64,000 nucleotides of DNA from DASVWZ01 sp963708575 (GCA_963708575.1 CAVPTB010000007.1:2170001-2234000); one strand, 5' to 3'. Counted from the first letter of the stretch, positions 54,957 through 64,000 are shown. Notes: generated from the letters alone by a model not told the origin. Translations and numbers: made by a program.

Positions 54957-56225
54957 TTACTGTCGTCCAATGTGCAATGCAATCGCGGCATCCCCCGTTG
55001 ACTTGACAGCAGATACACCGAGTTCCTCATAGAAGGCCGCTTCGATTATTCTGATTTCAGAGGCCCAGTCGGTGGCTTTTGCCATTTCACGTCCAGCAGC
55101 GGCTTTCTTCTCTCGAAGCGAGTCGTTCTCGAGTAGTTCAACAATGGCATTGGCGAGCATTTCCGGATGCGGCTCCGATAGTTGAGTGGTTTGCTCTCTT
55201 AGCAGCCACTCCACATTTGGGCCGGTATTCGAAACGACCGCGCAGCCACAAGCCATCAGTTCAAGCGGCAACATAGACAGATTGGTGTGTGAAAGTACCA
55301 AAGCGAGCGTGCAACTACGATACAACGAGGCCAGTTCTAAGGGCGACAATATCCCCGGCAGGATGGCGCGAAAGGGCAGCTTAATAGAGCGCGGTGGAAA
55401 TCCTACCAGAACAAACTCCACATCTGGCATCCTTCTGGCAACCACCGACAACGCTAAAACACCAAGTTCGAAACCACGACGTTCGGTGCGGGGTCGCGCA
55501 TAGAACAAAACGCGCCTTTTCTTGTCCCCAAAATATTGAGGTCCTTCCGCGCAGTACGCCTCGCGATCGTAGGAAAAACCGAAAGGAGTGCAGGCCATAC
55601 GGAACTCATCGCGCAAGACCTGAGCGATCCAGGGACCTAAGGTAAGACCGTGGAAACCCCATCGGTAGGTCTGTTTGACGAATTCGCAAAAACTGCCCGA
55701 GGGATAGAACAGTGGTTCCATATCCTGAACAAAGTAGAACTTCTTTGCCGTATTGCTCAAGGTGCGAGCGCGATAGGCGGTACTCCAGTGAGTTGCTACC
55801 AAGGCATCGGAATTCGCTACCGTCCCAACAAACGGTTCAATAGGCACGTTCGTTGGGAAATAATGCCTGTGCACCCAGTGGCTTGCCTCCACTCCTGAAA
55901 GTCTCGACTTACCAACCGTGTAAATGCGCTGCTTATGTCCCCAGAGCTCAAGTTGGTGAACCGCCCGAAGCATGTTGAGCAGACCGCCGCTCGCTCCAAT
56001 TATGTCCGTCGTCAGCCAGTTGATGTTCAGAGGGCCGGAGGTCGGAGGTCGCAGAGTTGCTGGACGATCGGGGGCGAGAATCCATCCACAGTCGCCCATT
56101 ACATCCAGCGGCACTTGCGAGTGACCAAGAGCCCAACGGGCCAGCGCACTCTGCATGCCCGGGAGCAGGCCATATTTCGATACAGATTCACAGACCTTGC
56201 CGATGGCTGACTCTGACCACCTCAT
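54957..56225 (-). CDS. Rhamnosyltransferase WsaF-like glycosyltransferase
   Basis: From the ATG at 56225, which overlaps the FkbM stop (ATGA), the product is 422 residues. It contains INWLTTDIIGASGGLLNMLRAVHQLELWGH, FVQDMEPLFYPSGSFCEFVKQTYRWGFHGLTLGPW, and LVLSHTNLSMLPLELMACGCAVVSNTGPNVEWLL, the features of WsaF-like GT4 rhamnosyltransferases. The frame is open upstream to 56450, but that part overlaps the FkbM gene in another frame and is not conserved. It probably adds a rhamnose or similar sugar to the repeat. Confidence 0.85.
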   Translation of the reverse strand: MRWSESAIGKVCESVSKYGLLPGMQSALARWALGHSQVPLDVMGDCGWILAPDRPATLRPPTSGPLNINWLTTDIIGASGGLLNMLRAVHQLELWGHKQRIYTVGKSRLSGVEASHWVHRHYFPTNVPIEPFVGTVANSDALVATHWSTAYRARTLSNTAKKFYFVQDMEPLFYPSGSFCEFVKQTYRWGFHGLTLGPWIAQVLRDEFRMACTPFGFSYDREAYCAEGPQYFGDKKRRVLFYARPRTERRGFELGVLALSVVARRMPDVEFVLVGFPPRSIKLPFRAILPGILSPLELASLYRSCTLALVLSHTNLSMLPLELMACGCAVVSNTGPNVEWLLREQTTQLSEPHPEMLANAIVELLENDSLREKKAAAGREMAKATDWASEIRIIEAAFYEELGVSAVKSTGDAAIALHIGRQ

Positions 56226-57091
56226 GCCCGGTCTCCCCGGGGCGGAACGAGATTGTGGGTCCAAGCCACCACATTCCATATCTCCGTTTGGCCTGAATAG
56301 AGAATTGGACGTTCCGTCGACACCGGCTTCCGAGTCTCGGCCACGACAAACTGAAACGGCCGAATGGATGTAAGCAGACGAAGGCATTCCACTGGATCGC
56401 GTCCAATGCGTTTCGCCACCGCTGGAGAAGCCTCTAACGCAACCACGCAATCCCGAGCCGACTCGATTGTCTTTTCGGCTCCCATGATTGCTTCTAATTC
56501 GCCCCCTTCAATATCGAATTTCATTGCGAAGTCACCGCCGCGAATGTTCAAGCTGTCCACAGTTGTCACGTTCATGCGACCGTCGCCCGGCACGAGGAAT
56601 CTCGCGTGGTCCGTCAGGTTGTCCGACGGGCTCTCCAACCTCCCTCGACCTTCGAAGTTGCTCACTGCGCTGGGGACAATCTCAAACGGAATCGCAACGT
56701 GCTCCAGATTCGATTTCAGAAATTCCTGGATATCGGGATTAGGCTCAAATGCAAGGATCCGAGCGATGCGATCAGTTCGAGAGCAGACCGTCGCGGAGAA
56801 CGTTCCGATATCCGCTCCAGCATCCAACAGGACCGCATCTTTGAGCGGGGACAAGGCATGGCAGAAGCATTCAATCAGTCTGACTTCGTAATTGGTAACG
56901 TCGGTGAAGTCCCATGGAATGCGCCGGAGCGGAACGCCAAACTTCACACGCCCGAGGTTGTACTCCGCGATCAGATCCAACCGTCCGAGCCGGCCCAGCA
57001 TGCGCGTCAGCACCCCGGCGCCCCGGATGTGAGATCGAGACAATCTCCTCGCCACTCGCAACCCCAACGGAGCTCCGGAAATGGTTTTCAT
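56222..57091 (-). CDS. FkbM-family methyltransferase
   Basis: The 289-residue product (from ATG 57091, preceded by AGGAAG) has LLDAGADIGTFSATVCSRTD, ILAFEPNPDIQEFLKSNLEH, and MKFDIEGGELEAIMGAEKTI, the ordered motifs of FkbM O-methyltransferases. These methylate hydroxyls of sugars or polyketides. An alternative start at 57127 is in frame. It is followed by the WsaF-like gene with an ATGA overlap and is probably a polysaccharide-decorating enzyme. Confidence 0.86.
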   Translation of the reverse strand: MKTISGAPLGLRVARRLSRSHIRGAGVLTRMLGRLGRLDLIAEYNLGRVKFGVPLRRIPWDFTDVTNYEVRLIECFCHALSPLKDAVLLDAGADIGTFSATVCSRTDRIARILAFEPNPDIQEFLKSNLEHVAIPFEIVPSAVSNFEGRGRLESPSDNLTDHARFLVPGDGRMNVTTVDSLNIRGGDFAMKFDIEGGELEAIMGAEKTIESARDCVVALEASPAVAKRIGRDPVECLRLLTSIRPFQFVVAETRKPVSTERPILYSGQTEIWNVVAWTHNLVPPRGDRA

Positions 57092-57127
57092 TTTAATTCG
57101 GTCTTCCTGGGAAAAAATACTCCACAT

Positions 57128-57967
57128 TCAGCTAGCCAACAGATCAGAAACACGGTGTTTCTTCAAATAACGATTTCTGCTGGAAAGCGTTCTCGGGGTA
57201 ATCAAATTGCTGATCCGATCTTTGGTTTCTTCATAAGCCGCCAGGGACCAGCGAAACAACGTATGGTTTCTCTTGATGATCCTTTTTACAGATTCGATGG
57301 CCGGCTTTCGTACAATCGTTTCCCGGGATTGATTCTCCCAGTGATGGACATAGTCGGATTGTTGAACATGTTCATGCGAAAATTGAGCAGTTTTGCGAGT
57401 CCGGCAAAGAACATACAGGGGAGACCCGGAAACCACGTTCGCTCGCTGCCCATTCACAGGCTGTTTTACCTCAAACCAGCAACTGTTATTGCGAAGATCG
57501 GCCAAGAAAACTTCGGTTTCAGAATATCCGTTGTTCTGCGAGTACAAGGAAAAAAAGAGTTCGGGTGATACCTGCCAAAAACCATGACCGCAAAAATTGT
57601 TGGCCGGTAACACATGAATAATCTGCCCGCCTTTCGCACACAAGGAAGAAATATTTGATAGGGCTTGAGACACATTGAATATGTGTTCCGTGCAACCGCC
57701 ATCGAAGACTGTGTCGTACTGTCGCTCCGCGAACAGCGGCTTATTCATGTCAACAATGTGGGTGGCTCCTTCGAAACTCGAAAAATCGTAAGACTCAACG
57801 GATTGGGCACTCATACGCTCTTGAAGAAATCTCTCGCAATATTCGCCGAACTCCACGTAGGCACTGGACACCATTAACGTTTGCCTGCCTATGGTGGCCA
57901 CTTTCCCCAACGGCTTTTTTCGAGAGGCGTACTTCAGAAGGTTGAGTCCGTGAATATCAATTCCCAT
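57128..57967 (-). CDS. Class I SAM-dependent methyltransferase (polysaccharide-locus type)
   Basis: The 279-residue product lacks the usual N-terminal glycine motif I but has ATHIVDMNKPLFAERQYDTVFDGGCTEHIFNVSQALSNI and GGQIIHVLPANNFCGHGFWQVSPELFFSLY, a set seen in a family of methyltransferase-like proteins of O-antigen and exopolysaccharide loci. The SAM site is therefore divergent. Activity is likely but not certain. Confidence 0.72.
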   Translation of the reverse strand: MGIDIHGLNLLKYASRKKPLGKVATIGRQTLMVSSAYVEFGEYCERFLQERMSAQSVESYDFSSFEGATHIVDMNKPLFAERQYDTVFDGGCTEHIFNVSQALSNISSLCAKGGQIIHVLPANNFCGHGFWQVSPELFFSLYSQNNGYSETEVFLADLRNNSCWFEVKQPVNGQRANVVSGSPLYVLCRTRKTAQFSHEHVQQSDYVHHWENQSRETIVRKPAIESVKRIIKRNHTLFRWSLAAYEETKDRISNLITPRTLSSRNRYLKKHRVSDLLAS

Positions 57968-58052
57968 GTTTTCTTTAACGATAAATCCAGAAACAAAGAG
58001 TTCACAAAAGCCCTACCAAGAGAGTTCGATCCTGGCAGAACTCAATTGCCTT

Positions 58053-58877
58053 CTACAGGAAAGGTTGCCACTGAGTTCCGTGTTTAACAGCAGACAGTTT
58101 CTCCACGGGATGACATGACTTTTCGATCACGGCGACAAAGGGATAAAGGTGAATCGAGCAGATCGACCTCTGAAAAGCGCTGGGACTAATTTCGGAGTCG
58201 CTGCCAGGAGTAAAAGCGTTGAGTCCTGCCGCTAGCCCGTTCATGTAGGCGGCAAACCGATTTTGGGTGCCGAGAATATCTTCACAAAGATAGACGCCGC
58301 CTGGACGCAAGTGAGGCAGTATTTCCTCTAGCGTAACGATCTGCTGCTCCGGAGCGTGACCTCCGTCATCAATCAAAATGTCGACATTCGGAACCTCCTT
58401 TCTAAATTTTTGCCAAAACTCACGATCGGCCTGGTCTCCAATAAAGACTTTGGTACGCTCCCCATCGTAGGTTCGGCATGCTTCCTCGATATCTACTCCG
58501 TAGACTTGGCATTGCGGACCAAAATAGGCCTTCCACATGTCCAGGCCACCCCCGCTATAAACACCGACTTCGACCACGTGGACTTGCTTCCCAACGAATT
58601 TCTGGAAATGTCGATGGTATATATCGAAATAGTGCAGCCACTTCCAAATGCCTTTGCCTTGGCTGACAGAGTCAAAATACTCACGCAGCGGATTTCTATG
58701 ATCGCAAGGAATTAGTCGATGGGCAGCAACGGATGCAAACGTTTCGAGCGAGTCTTCCCGCCACCTTTGCTCACGGAGACGGCCACGCAAGAGCGACGGC
58801 AGCCTTCGGAAGGCGACATACGTTTCAGATCGATTTAGAAATTGCTGGAGTGCGGTACGTGCTTTAAATTGCGTCAT
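58053..58877 (-). CDS. TylF/MycE-like class I O-methyltransferase
   Basis: The 274-residue protein has VHVVEVGVYSGGGLDMWKAYFGP (SAM motif I), VYGVDIEEACRTYDGERTKVFIGDQADREFWQKF, DILIDDGGHAPEQQIVTLEEILPHLRPGGVYLCEDI, a metal-dependent active-site pattern with the DDGGH motif. It resembles demethylmacrocin O-methyltransferase-type enzymes that methylate sugar hydroxyls. Context supports a role in methylating a sugar of the surface polysaccharide. Confidence 0.82.
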   Translation of the reverse strand: MTQFKARTALQQFLNRSETYVAFRRLPSLLRGRLREQRWREDSLETFASVAAHRLIPCDHRNPLREYFDSVSQGKGIWKWLHYFDIYHRHFQKFVGKQVHVVEVGVYSGGGLDMWKAYFGPQCQVYGVDIEEACRTYDGERTKVFIGDQADREFWQKFRKEVPNVDILIDDGGHAPEQQIVTLEEILPHLRPGGVYLCEDILGTQNRFAAYMNGLAAGLNAFTPGSDSEISPSAFQRSICSIHLYPFVAVIEKSCHPVEKLSAVKHGTQWQPFL

Positions 58878-58985
58878 TCAATCGGCCCATAAAAGTGATC
58901 TTGATCTACCCGACTCGTCATGGGATCCCTTCTTGGATCATTCCATTCGTCATCCCCTGGCATTAGCGACAGGATCAGCGACGTC

Positions 58986-60587
58986 CTAGCCACCGCCGGC
59001 AGTTGCAACAAGAGTGCGTCGACCTTGCATCAAAAAAAGCTGCTCTTCGGGCTCCAGAATCAAATACCAGCCGACAATGAAAAATGACAGAAGAGAAACT
59101 CCCAAGAAAAGACACTTCGTCACCAGCGCGGTAGGAAGGCTCGCGAAACTCAAAATACTTAAGGCCATTCCCAAGCCAATCCATGCCGCCCTCAACGAAG
59201 TCAATTCTTTCAAGAGAACTCGGCGGCTTAGGAGCAGGCAAATTATGAACTCTGCCCCGGCACGCAGCGCCCACGCCATGGCGGCACCTTGAATACCGAA
59301 ACGGGTTATCAGGATCCAGGCGACACCCAGATAAATCGGCAGGTCAATAAGCAGCAGTTTCCCAGTCAGGTCGGGTCGTCCGATGCCTTGCAGGAGAGCG
59401 AACGGAATTACTCCCACACAGTTCAGTAGGATCCCGGCGGCAAGCCAGCGAAGAACTGTGGCGCTATTTGCCGCAAAGGCGGAACCCAGCCACACCCTCA
59501 GAATCTCAGGGGAAAGGGTCACAATGACTAGAACGGGGGGAAAAGTAGCTAACAAAGTGTATTTCACTCCCCTGCTGAGCAATAACCCGGTTCGCCTCGG
59601 ATCTTGTACCATGCTGATGGCAAAAGCAGGAAACAGCACACCGCCGAGCGACGTTGGTATGACCCAGAGCCTGCTCACCATGTCGAACGGGGTAGTGTAG
59701 TACGCGACGGCGCTCATCGACAGCAAGGCGCCAATCAAGAAACGATCCAAGTATAAGATAGCGGGACCGAGCAAATTACTTGTCATCATCCAGCCGCCAA
59801 TTCGCAGCAACGGCGCAATCAAACGACGGTCCACAACAAATGATCGACCCAGAACGGGCAAAGAACGGAAACAAGCTACTTGATGTGCCCCGCATCCGAC
59901 TAAGCGACCGACGACCAAGACACTAATAATGGGCACTAAACTGTGGGAGAAGGGCAGAACCAACCATGGGCCCACAAACGAAAATGTGCTCATTGGTATC
60001 CGAATGAGGTTGAGTACCCGAAAGCGCTGCTGCGCCTCGAGAATGCCTCGCCACCCCGAGGTCACTGTAACCATCGGGATGGACAATGCAAGCAGATAAA
60101 AACCGAAAAGTGTCTCTTGCTGCAACTCCGGCGGGACTCTCAGCAAACGGTGAACTAAAAGTGGTGAAAGAACGCAGGTGATCAGCCCGCTGAAAACGCC
60201 TAAAAGAAGCATAAGAAGCAACGCCGTCCACGCCAGTTGTGGAATATGGTGTTCTTCCCCCGCGCCAATCTTGTCAGCGACAAGCTTGGTCAATGCGCGT
60301 CCGATGCCCATGTCAAACAGGCTGAAATAACCGATCACGATCCAGGCCAAGGAGAGCACTCCGAAACGGGCAACGCCAAGTCCGCGAATCAGCAACGGAA
60401 TGGTCACTACTGCAATGACCATGGGGAGCAATTGGCCGAACAGGTTCCACAAGCTGTTACGCGCCAGAAGGCGACCACTGGTCAAGTGGGGAACCGGAAT
60501 AACCGCCGCCGCGTCTCGTGTCGAAACAAGCAGATTGGGATCGTCAGTCAACGGATCTGCCTCACTAGGCTTAAGTGGATGCGTCAT
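58986..60587 (-). CDS. Oligosaccharide flippase (Wzx family)
   Basis: The 533-residue protein is polytopic, with about 12-14 hydrophobic segments (LFGQLLPMVIAVVTIPLLIRGLG, VLSLAWIVIGYFSLFDMGIGRALTKLVAD, YFLRWLAAGILLNCVGVIPFALLQG-like region and others). FGVLSLAWIVIGYFSLFDMGIGRALTK is a typical start for MATE/PST-family polysaccharide transporters. It should move lipid-linked repeats across the inner membrane. It is the flippase partner of the following polymerase-like and Wzz genes. Confidence 0.87.
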   Translation of the reverse strand: MTHPLKPSEADPLTDDPNLLVSTRDAAAVIPVPHLTSGRLLARNSLWNLFGQLLPMVIAVVTIPLLIRGLGVARFGVLSLAWIVIGYFSLFDMGIGRALTKLVADKIGAGEEHHIPQLAWTALLLMLLLGVFSGLITCVLSPLLVHRLLRVPPELQQETLFGFYLLALSIPMVTVTSGWRGILEAQQRFRVLNLIRIPMSTFSFVGPWLVLPFSHSLVPIISVLVVGRLVGCGAHQVACFRSLPVLGRSFVVDRRLIAPLLRIGGWMMTSNLLGPAILYLDRFLIGALLSMSAVAYYTTPFDMVSRLWVIPTSLGGVLFPAFAISMVQDPRRTGLLLSRGVKYTLLATFPPVLVIVTLSPEILRVWLGSAFAANSATVLRWLAAGILLNCVGVIPFALLQGIGRPDLTGKLLLIDLPIYLGVAWILITRFGIQGAAMAWALRAGAEFIICLLLSRRVLLKELTSLRAAWIGLGMALSILSFASLPTALVTKCLFLGVSLLSFFIVGWYLILEPEEQLFLMQGRRTLVATAGGG

Positions 60588-60639
60588 TCAGCCTTGGGCG
60601 AAGTGGTCCGTGCGAACCGTAAAGTAAGGAAAGTGAGCA

Positions 60640-61881
60640 TCAGGACTTTGCCGGTTCGCGGACTAATCCAAGATCTCCACGATCAACACGCGACAAGTCG
60701 TTGAGGTAGATCACGAAGACCGGAAGTAGGTAGAGCGTTCGGAAATAGCCTAAAGACGAAAATCCCGTCTCAAAAGCGAGAATCACCCAAAACAGGGACC
60801 GCATATGAAACTTTGAGATCAAGTTCTTTCGTAGGAAGAGAAACAAACCACCATAGACCGCGAAAACCAGCCAAATGGACCCTCGAAGGAAGTACTCGAC
60901 CGGGCCAGAGTCGCCAAACATGAGATCGCTGCGAAAACCCACTCCGACTGGGGTGAAAGGATGGGTACGAATATAGCTTATCGTTCCGTAGAGAGTGCCG
61001 ACCTCAGTGAACCGACCCATAAAACCATTCGTCGGCGAAGTAACGATGTCAGACACGAACCTGCCTGCGGCACTCCATTCTTCCAGATGAGGAACGTAAT
61101 AATAAAGGATTGAAAAACCGACCCCTAGAACGAGAGCACCGAGCCACAAAGTGAGATTCAGTCGTCGTTTGGCCGAGTAATGCGCCAACTGACAAACCGC
61201 CAGGGTCGTGAGCGCGATACCCGTAACCGACAACAATGCAAAAGTAAGTGCGACGTAACATATCGCGAAAATAAGACTCAAAGAATTCTTGTAAACCTTG
61301 TAAGTTTCGAAGCTCAGTAAGAAAAAGAGGTAATAAAAAAAAGCGCCGACCGAGTGAGTGGCAAAAGTTAAAACTGGCTTCCCTACCGTCATCATGTAGG
61401 GCACAAGGTCAGCATACCCAGCAGAGTAGTGGTCCGACAAAAACTTCCCGACGGGGTCGCTGTGCAGAATAACGGCAAGCCCAACGGCAATGTTGATGAA
61501 ATTGGCTATCCCAAACCACGAACGAAGCCGCTGGCCCAGAGTCAGGCTCCGAATGTTTAATGGGAACAGTAGCGCGAGTACCAGGTACGGAAGGAGTCCT
61601 CCCCATTTGTAGTCGGGGAAGGGCGATGTGAGCGTGCCTATAAACAACATCGCAATTATGAACACTGAATTAGCAACCAGAGTGGTGCTACCCAAACCGT
61701 TTTTCCTGCACATCAATGCGAACAGGATCATCGCTAAGAACCAGAAATACACGGCCCAAAGAGCGACCGAATATGTCCCCCCGAACGAAGTAGGCGAATA
61801 CAGGCCGAAGAAAAACAAAGTAGCGATCAAAAAAATCGGACTGTAATCCGCTGTCAAACGGGCTGAAATTGGTTCTTGCAT
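60640..61881 (-). CDS. Polytopic membrane protein, probable polysaccharide polymerase (Wzy/O-antigen-ligase-like)
   Basis: The 413-residue protein has about ten hydrophobic segments, with a large hydrophilic loop (about 270-330: DIVTSPTNGFMGRFTEVGTLYGTISYIRTHPFTPVGVGFRSDLMFGDSGPVEYFLRG) that resembles the periplasmic loop of Wzy or WaaL proteins. No short signature is decisive for this family, so the call rests on topology and on its position between the Wzx and Wzz genes. Confidence 0.72.
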   Translation of the reverse strand: MQEPISARLTADYSPIFLIATLFFFGLYSPTSFGGTYSVALWAVYFWFLAMILFALMCRKNGLGSTTLVANSVFIIAMLFIGTLTSPFPDYKWGGLLPYLVLALLFPLNIRSLTLGQRLRSWFGIANFINIAVGLAVILHSDPVGKFLSDHYSAGYADLVPYMMTVGKPVLTFATHSVGAFFYYLFFLLSFETYKVYKNSLSLIFAICYVALTFALLSVTGIALTTLAVCQLAHYSAKRRLNLTLWLGALVLGVGFSILYYYVPHLEEWSAAGRFVSDIVTSPTNGFMGRFTEVGTLYGTISYIRTHPFTPVGVGFRSDLMFGDSGPVEYFLRGSIWLVFAVYGGLFLFLRKNLISKFHMRSLFWVILAFETGFSSLGYFRTLYLLPVFVIYLNDLSRVDRGDLGLVREPAKS

Positions 61882-61897
61882 GAGAACTCAGAGGGGG

Positions 61898-63331
61898 TTA
61901 GTTGGATCCGTTGCTATGCCATCGTTCAGCACGGCCACGGGATGTCTTCTTCAATTTTTCGAAAGCACCCTTCAGCCAACGCGATATTCGATAGGTTTGG
62001 ATGTGCGCGTAAGTATCGGAGAGAAATATTTTGCGCGGTTCGGTTTCATCCCAATTTTTCCAGCGATCGCTGCCGATCACCACCAGGGATCCAAGGAGCA
62101 CACCTACGATCATGCCCACTAACGTCAAGATGACGCGATGCGGCCCCCACTTTCTCGGCGGGACTTCGCCGCGATCCAGCACTTTGACCGTAGGAATTTC
62201 TTTAGCTTCCTGTACTTTAGCCAGTTCATATTGCTGCGTCAGGACCTGGTAAACGACTTCCTCAATTTTGTCCCGGCGAAAGAGATCGGCGTACGTCGCT
62301 CCCAATAATGGCAACTTTCGCAGTGACGGGAACGGCATATCAGATTGGCCCGCGTCGGAAGACGTGGCTGACAGATCGAGGTCGCTACTGCCGCTCAACA
62401 CGCCAAGTTGGGTTCGCAACTCGGTCACCCGCGCCTGCAAGCTTCGAACGCGAACATTTTCTGGGGTGTAGATCGCCTGCAAGCCTCTCAATTGAGATTC
62501 AGCGGCGATCAGTTCGCCTTCCAGCCCAGCTACCGCCTCGACTGTGGCCTTCCCCTGCACCAAGGGATCGAAGGTAGTATTCTTACTCGAAAACTGACTC
62601 AGTTGAGCGGTCGCTTGGTCTAGGTCTTTCTTAACTTCCGTCAGACGCTGTTCCAGAAATTGGCGCTCTCGGCCAGCGGCCGAGGTACTAACGCTCGCAA
62701 TTAACCGGTTAAGTTCCTCCACATAACCATTGGCCAGCGCAGCCGCCCGTTTAGGGTCGTGGTCGGCCACTGAAATCGTGATAATTCCACTTTTTCGGTC
62801 TTGGGCGGTTTCGGTGTTCGACTCCAGTTCCTTGCAAGCCTCATCTTTTTGCACTCGCAAATGCAACCATGGCATACCGTAGACCGAGGTTAAGTCGAAT
62901 CGATCGACGATACTCTCTTGTGCCGTTCGACTATGCAAAACACCGATGAAAAGGTCGCCTGTGTTATGTGCTCCCAACAGGTCGCCGGCGAGCATCCCGA
63001 GATCGCTTGATCCTCCGCTGCTGCCTCCGCCTGTCATCTTGCTCGCCATTCCGGCCATCATGGCCAGATTCTTACTGCCACCCTGATCGTCGGGGGGCAT
63101 CAAGAGAGTTGTCGAACGGTAGGTGTTGCGTAGAAACAGGCTGAAGATCAGAGTGATAGAACCGATCCATAACGCCCACTTTCGGAGCAGGCGGCGCTCG
63201 GACCAAAGCAGGCTGGCAAAATGGAGCAGACGATCCTCGGACTCCATCTCCAGGGGAACCCTAGGGCTTGCCGAAACCCGGGATTCCTCGGCCTCAACAT
63301 CGTACGGGATTGTGCGCACCCGCTTTTCCAT
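61898..63331 (-). CDS. Wzz/GNVR-type chain-length determinant protein without kinase domain
   Basis: The 477-residue protein has two membrane helices (WALWIGSITLIFSLFL near 55-70 and VILTLVGMIVGVLLGSLVVIG near 405-425) that frame a large periplasmic part with coiled-coil segments (REFLEQRLTEVKKDLDQATAQLSQF-type) and the terminal PPRKWGPHR before the second helix, as in Wzz/GumC proteins. A Ser/Gly-rich insertion (MASKMTGGGSSGGSSDLG) is present. The C-terminal tail has no Walker motifs, so no fused tyrosine kinase is present. Confidence 0.87.
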   Translation of the reverse strand: MEKRVRTIPYDVEAEESRVSASPRVPLEMESEDRLLHFASLLWSERRLLRKWALWIGSITLIFSLFLRNTYRSTTLLMPPDDQGGSKNLAMMAGMASKMTGGGSSGGSSDLGMLAGDLLGAHNTGDLFIGVLHSRTAQESIVDRFDLTSVYGMPWLHLRVQKDEACKELESNTETAQDRKSGIITISVADHDPKRAAALANGYVEELNRLIASVSTSAAGRERQFLEQRLTEVKKDLDQATAQLSQFSSKNTTFDPLVQGKATVEAVAGLEGELIAAESQLRGLQAIYTPENVRVRSLQARVTELRTQLGVLSGSSDLDLSATSSDAGQSDMPFPSLRKLPLLGATYADLFRRDKIEEVVYQVLTQQYELAKVQEAKEIPTVKVLDRGEVPPRKWGPHRVILTLVGMIVGVLLGSLVVIGSDRWKNWDETEPRKIFLSDTYAHIQTYRISRWLKGAFEKLKKTSRGRAERWHSNGSN

Positions 63332-63358
63332 CTAATAAATTCCTTGCTCGAACAAAGA

Positions 63359-64000
63359 TTACCTCTTAACTGACCATTTTGGAGAAAAAGTTAGCTGTAC
63401 TGATGCGGTAACATTCGACTGGAGGGTCGGCGATATTACTGGAAAATTCCATCTCTCGTATTGCAGAAAGCCTTCGACAAAAAGGTTGGAGCGTACCTGA
63501 AATTCCCCCTTTACGCCAAAATCATGCAAACCGCCACCGCCAGGAAGGAAGTCCTTTGAAACAACTTCTCTCCGATATTGAAGCTGAAGGTTGGTGCGAG
63601 GTGAGAACCAGTAAGTTGCCCAGGCTTGTCCGCCCTTTCCCGCTCGACCGATCCAACTGCCCATGATCTGGCTGTAGTTGGTGTATCCCGAAACATATCT
63701 TCCGTTGTCGTAGTAATTTCCAATGAAAACCGTGTTGGGAGCGTCGGTGTAAACGGATTCTGCGCGAAGATCGAGTTTGTTCAGCTTCGGCAACTTCGGC
63801 AAGTATATGCCCGCACGTATGGCGGGCCGTGAAGAACCAATCGGCGAGATCTCGTCTTCGACGAAGGAGTCGGCATACAAGGTCGCCCAATCGCGTAGAT
63901 GTGGAAGGCGGTAGCTGAAGTCTGCGGTAGATCGGCGGTCGCCATAGTTGCCGTTGTAGAGTACGACCGAGCAGGTTCCAATCGCGCACCGCGGGTTGTA
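63359..64000 (-). CDS. Outer-membrane Wzi-like capsule assembly protein (N-terminus beyond window)
   Basis: The frame is open from the right edge to 63359, 213 codons, with no start in the window. The visible C-terminal part is made of amphipathic strands: DRRSTADFSYRLPHLRDWATLYADSF, RAGIYLPKLPKLNKLDLRAESVYTD, GSWIGRAGKGGQAWATYWFS, TNLQLQYRREVVSKDFLPGGGGLHDFGVKGEF, LFVEGFLQYERWNFPVI, NVTASVQLTFSPKW. The pattern of capsule assembly Wzi proteins includes a final aromatic-ending strand. It would help hold or export the polymer at the outer membrane. About half of a Wzi protein is present. Confidence 0.75.
   Translation of the reverse strand, partial: YNPRCAIGTCSVVLYNGNYGDRRSTADFSYRLPHLRDWATLYADSFVEDEISPIGSSRPAIRAGIYLPKLPKLNKLDLRAESVYTDAPNTVFIGNYYDNGRYVSGYTNYSQIMGSWIGRAGKGGQAWATYWFSPRTNLQLQYRREVVSKDFLPGGGGLHDFGVKGEFQVRSNLFVEGFLQYERWNFPVISPTLQSNVTASVQLTFSPKWSVKR

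Noticed and set aside
56606..57568. 320-codon plus-strand open frame
   Set aside because: Spans antisense parts of two methyltransferase genes with clear motifs; no family features.
1..64000. Search for tRNA, rRNA, CRISPR arrays, transposases, integrases and phage genes
   Set aside because: No convincing T-loop/anticodon arrangement, regular repeat-spacer pattern or recombinase motif was seen by eye. A tRNAscan or CRISPR search was not possible, so small RNA genes could be missed.

Overview
The window looks like chromosomal DNA of an Acidobacteriota member (Terriglobia-like). This is inferred from gene content, not from a marker gene: a Ser/Thr kinase fused to a TolB/WD40-like propeller, a 1.1-kDa-residue-scale BNR/VPS10-like propeller protein, HAF-repeat and choice-of-anchor-D secreted proteins, YVTN lactonase-like lipoproteins, a BshB1-type deacetylase and a subclass B3 metallo-beta-lactamase. 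Base composition is moderately GC-rich. I saw no rRNA, tRNA, CRISPR array, transposase or phage gene.

Left part (1-30.2 kb) is mixed housekeeping on both strands: an atypical SDR cut by the left edge, bshB1, an O-methyltransferase, a UPF0173 hydrolase, then an hpt / GAF-GAF-SpoIIE phosphatase / lysA run in which the last two overlap by 4 nt. Next come nadK, tlyA and yebC, a B3 beta-lactamase with Gln in place of the first zinc-ligand His, a half-length AI-2E-type permease, purQ, two overlapping genes for 2OG-Fe(II) dioxygenase-like proteins, inorganic pyrophosphatase, a DUF3147 pair, the Ser/Thr kinase, an outer-membrane barrel, a sugar-type oxidoreductase, a giant BNR propeller protein and PPK2.

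Right part (30.3-64 kb) is a large surface polysaccharide locus, nearly all on the minus strand and so read from right to left. It begins (right edge) with a Wzi-like outer membrane protein, then a Wzz/GNVR chain-length protein, a Wzy-like polymerase, a Wzx flippase, three methyltransferases (TylF-like, class I, FkbM), two glycosyltransferases, AsnB, another glycosyltransferase, a sugar epimerase and a WecA/TagO-type initiating phosphoglycosyltransferase fused to a second membrane/CoA-binding-like module. After a broken secreted repeat protein comes a compact acyl module (propeller protein, FkbH-like HAD-IIIC enzyme, acyl carrier protein, convergent GNAT-like protein), a parallel beta-helix protein, a transglutaminase-like lipoprotein, a UDP-glucuronate 4-epimerase, more glycosyltransferases and methyltransferases, and a two-domain oxidoreductase. 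Together these encode lipid-linked repeat assembly by the Wzx/Wzy route with extensive methyl and probably glyceryl/acyl decoration. A Wza-type exporter and a tyrosine kinase were not seen and may lie beyond the right edge.

Four genes are broken in the sequence as given. Three (HAF-repeat protein, amidohydrolase, lactonase-like lipoprotein) are restored by removing one base each; the fourth (SBBP/anchor-D protein) seems to lack a larger piece. Either this genome has decaying secreted-protein genes or the assembly has residual +1 errors.
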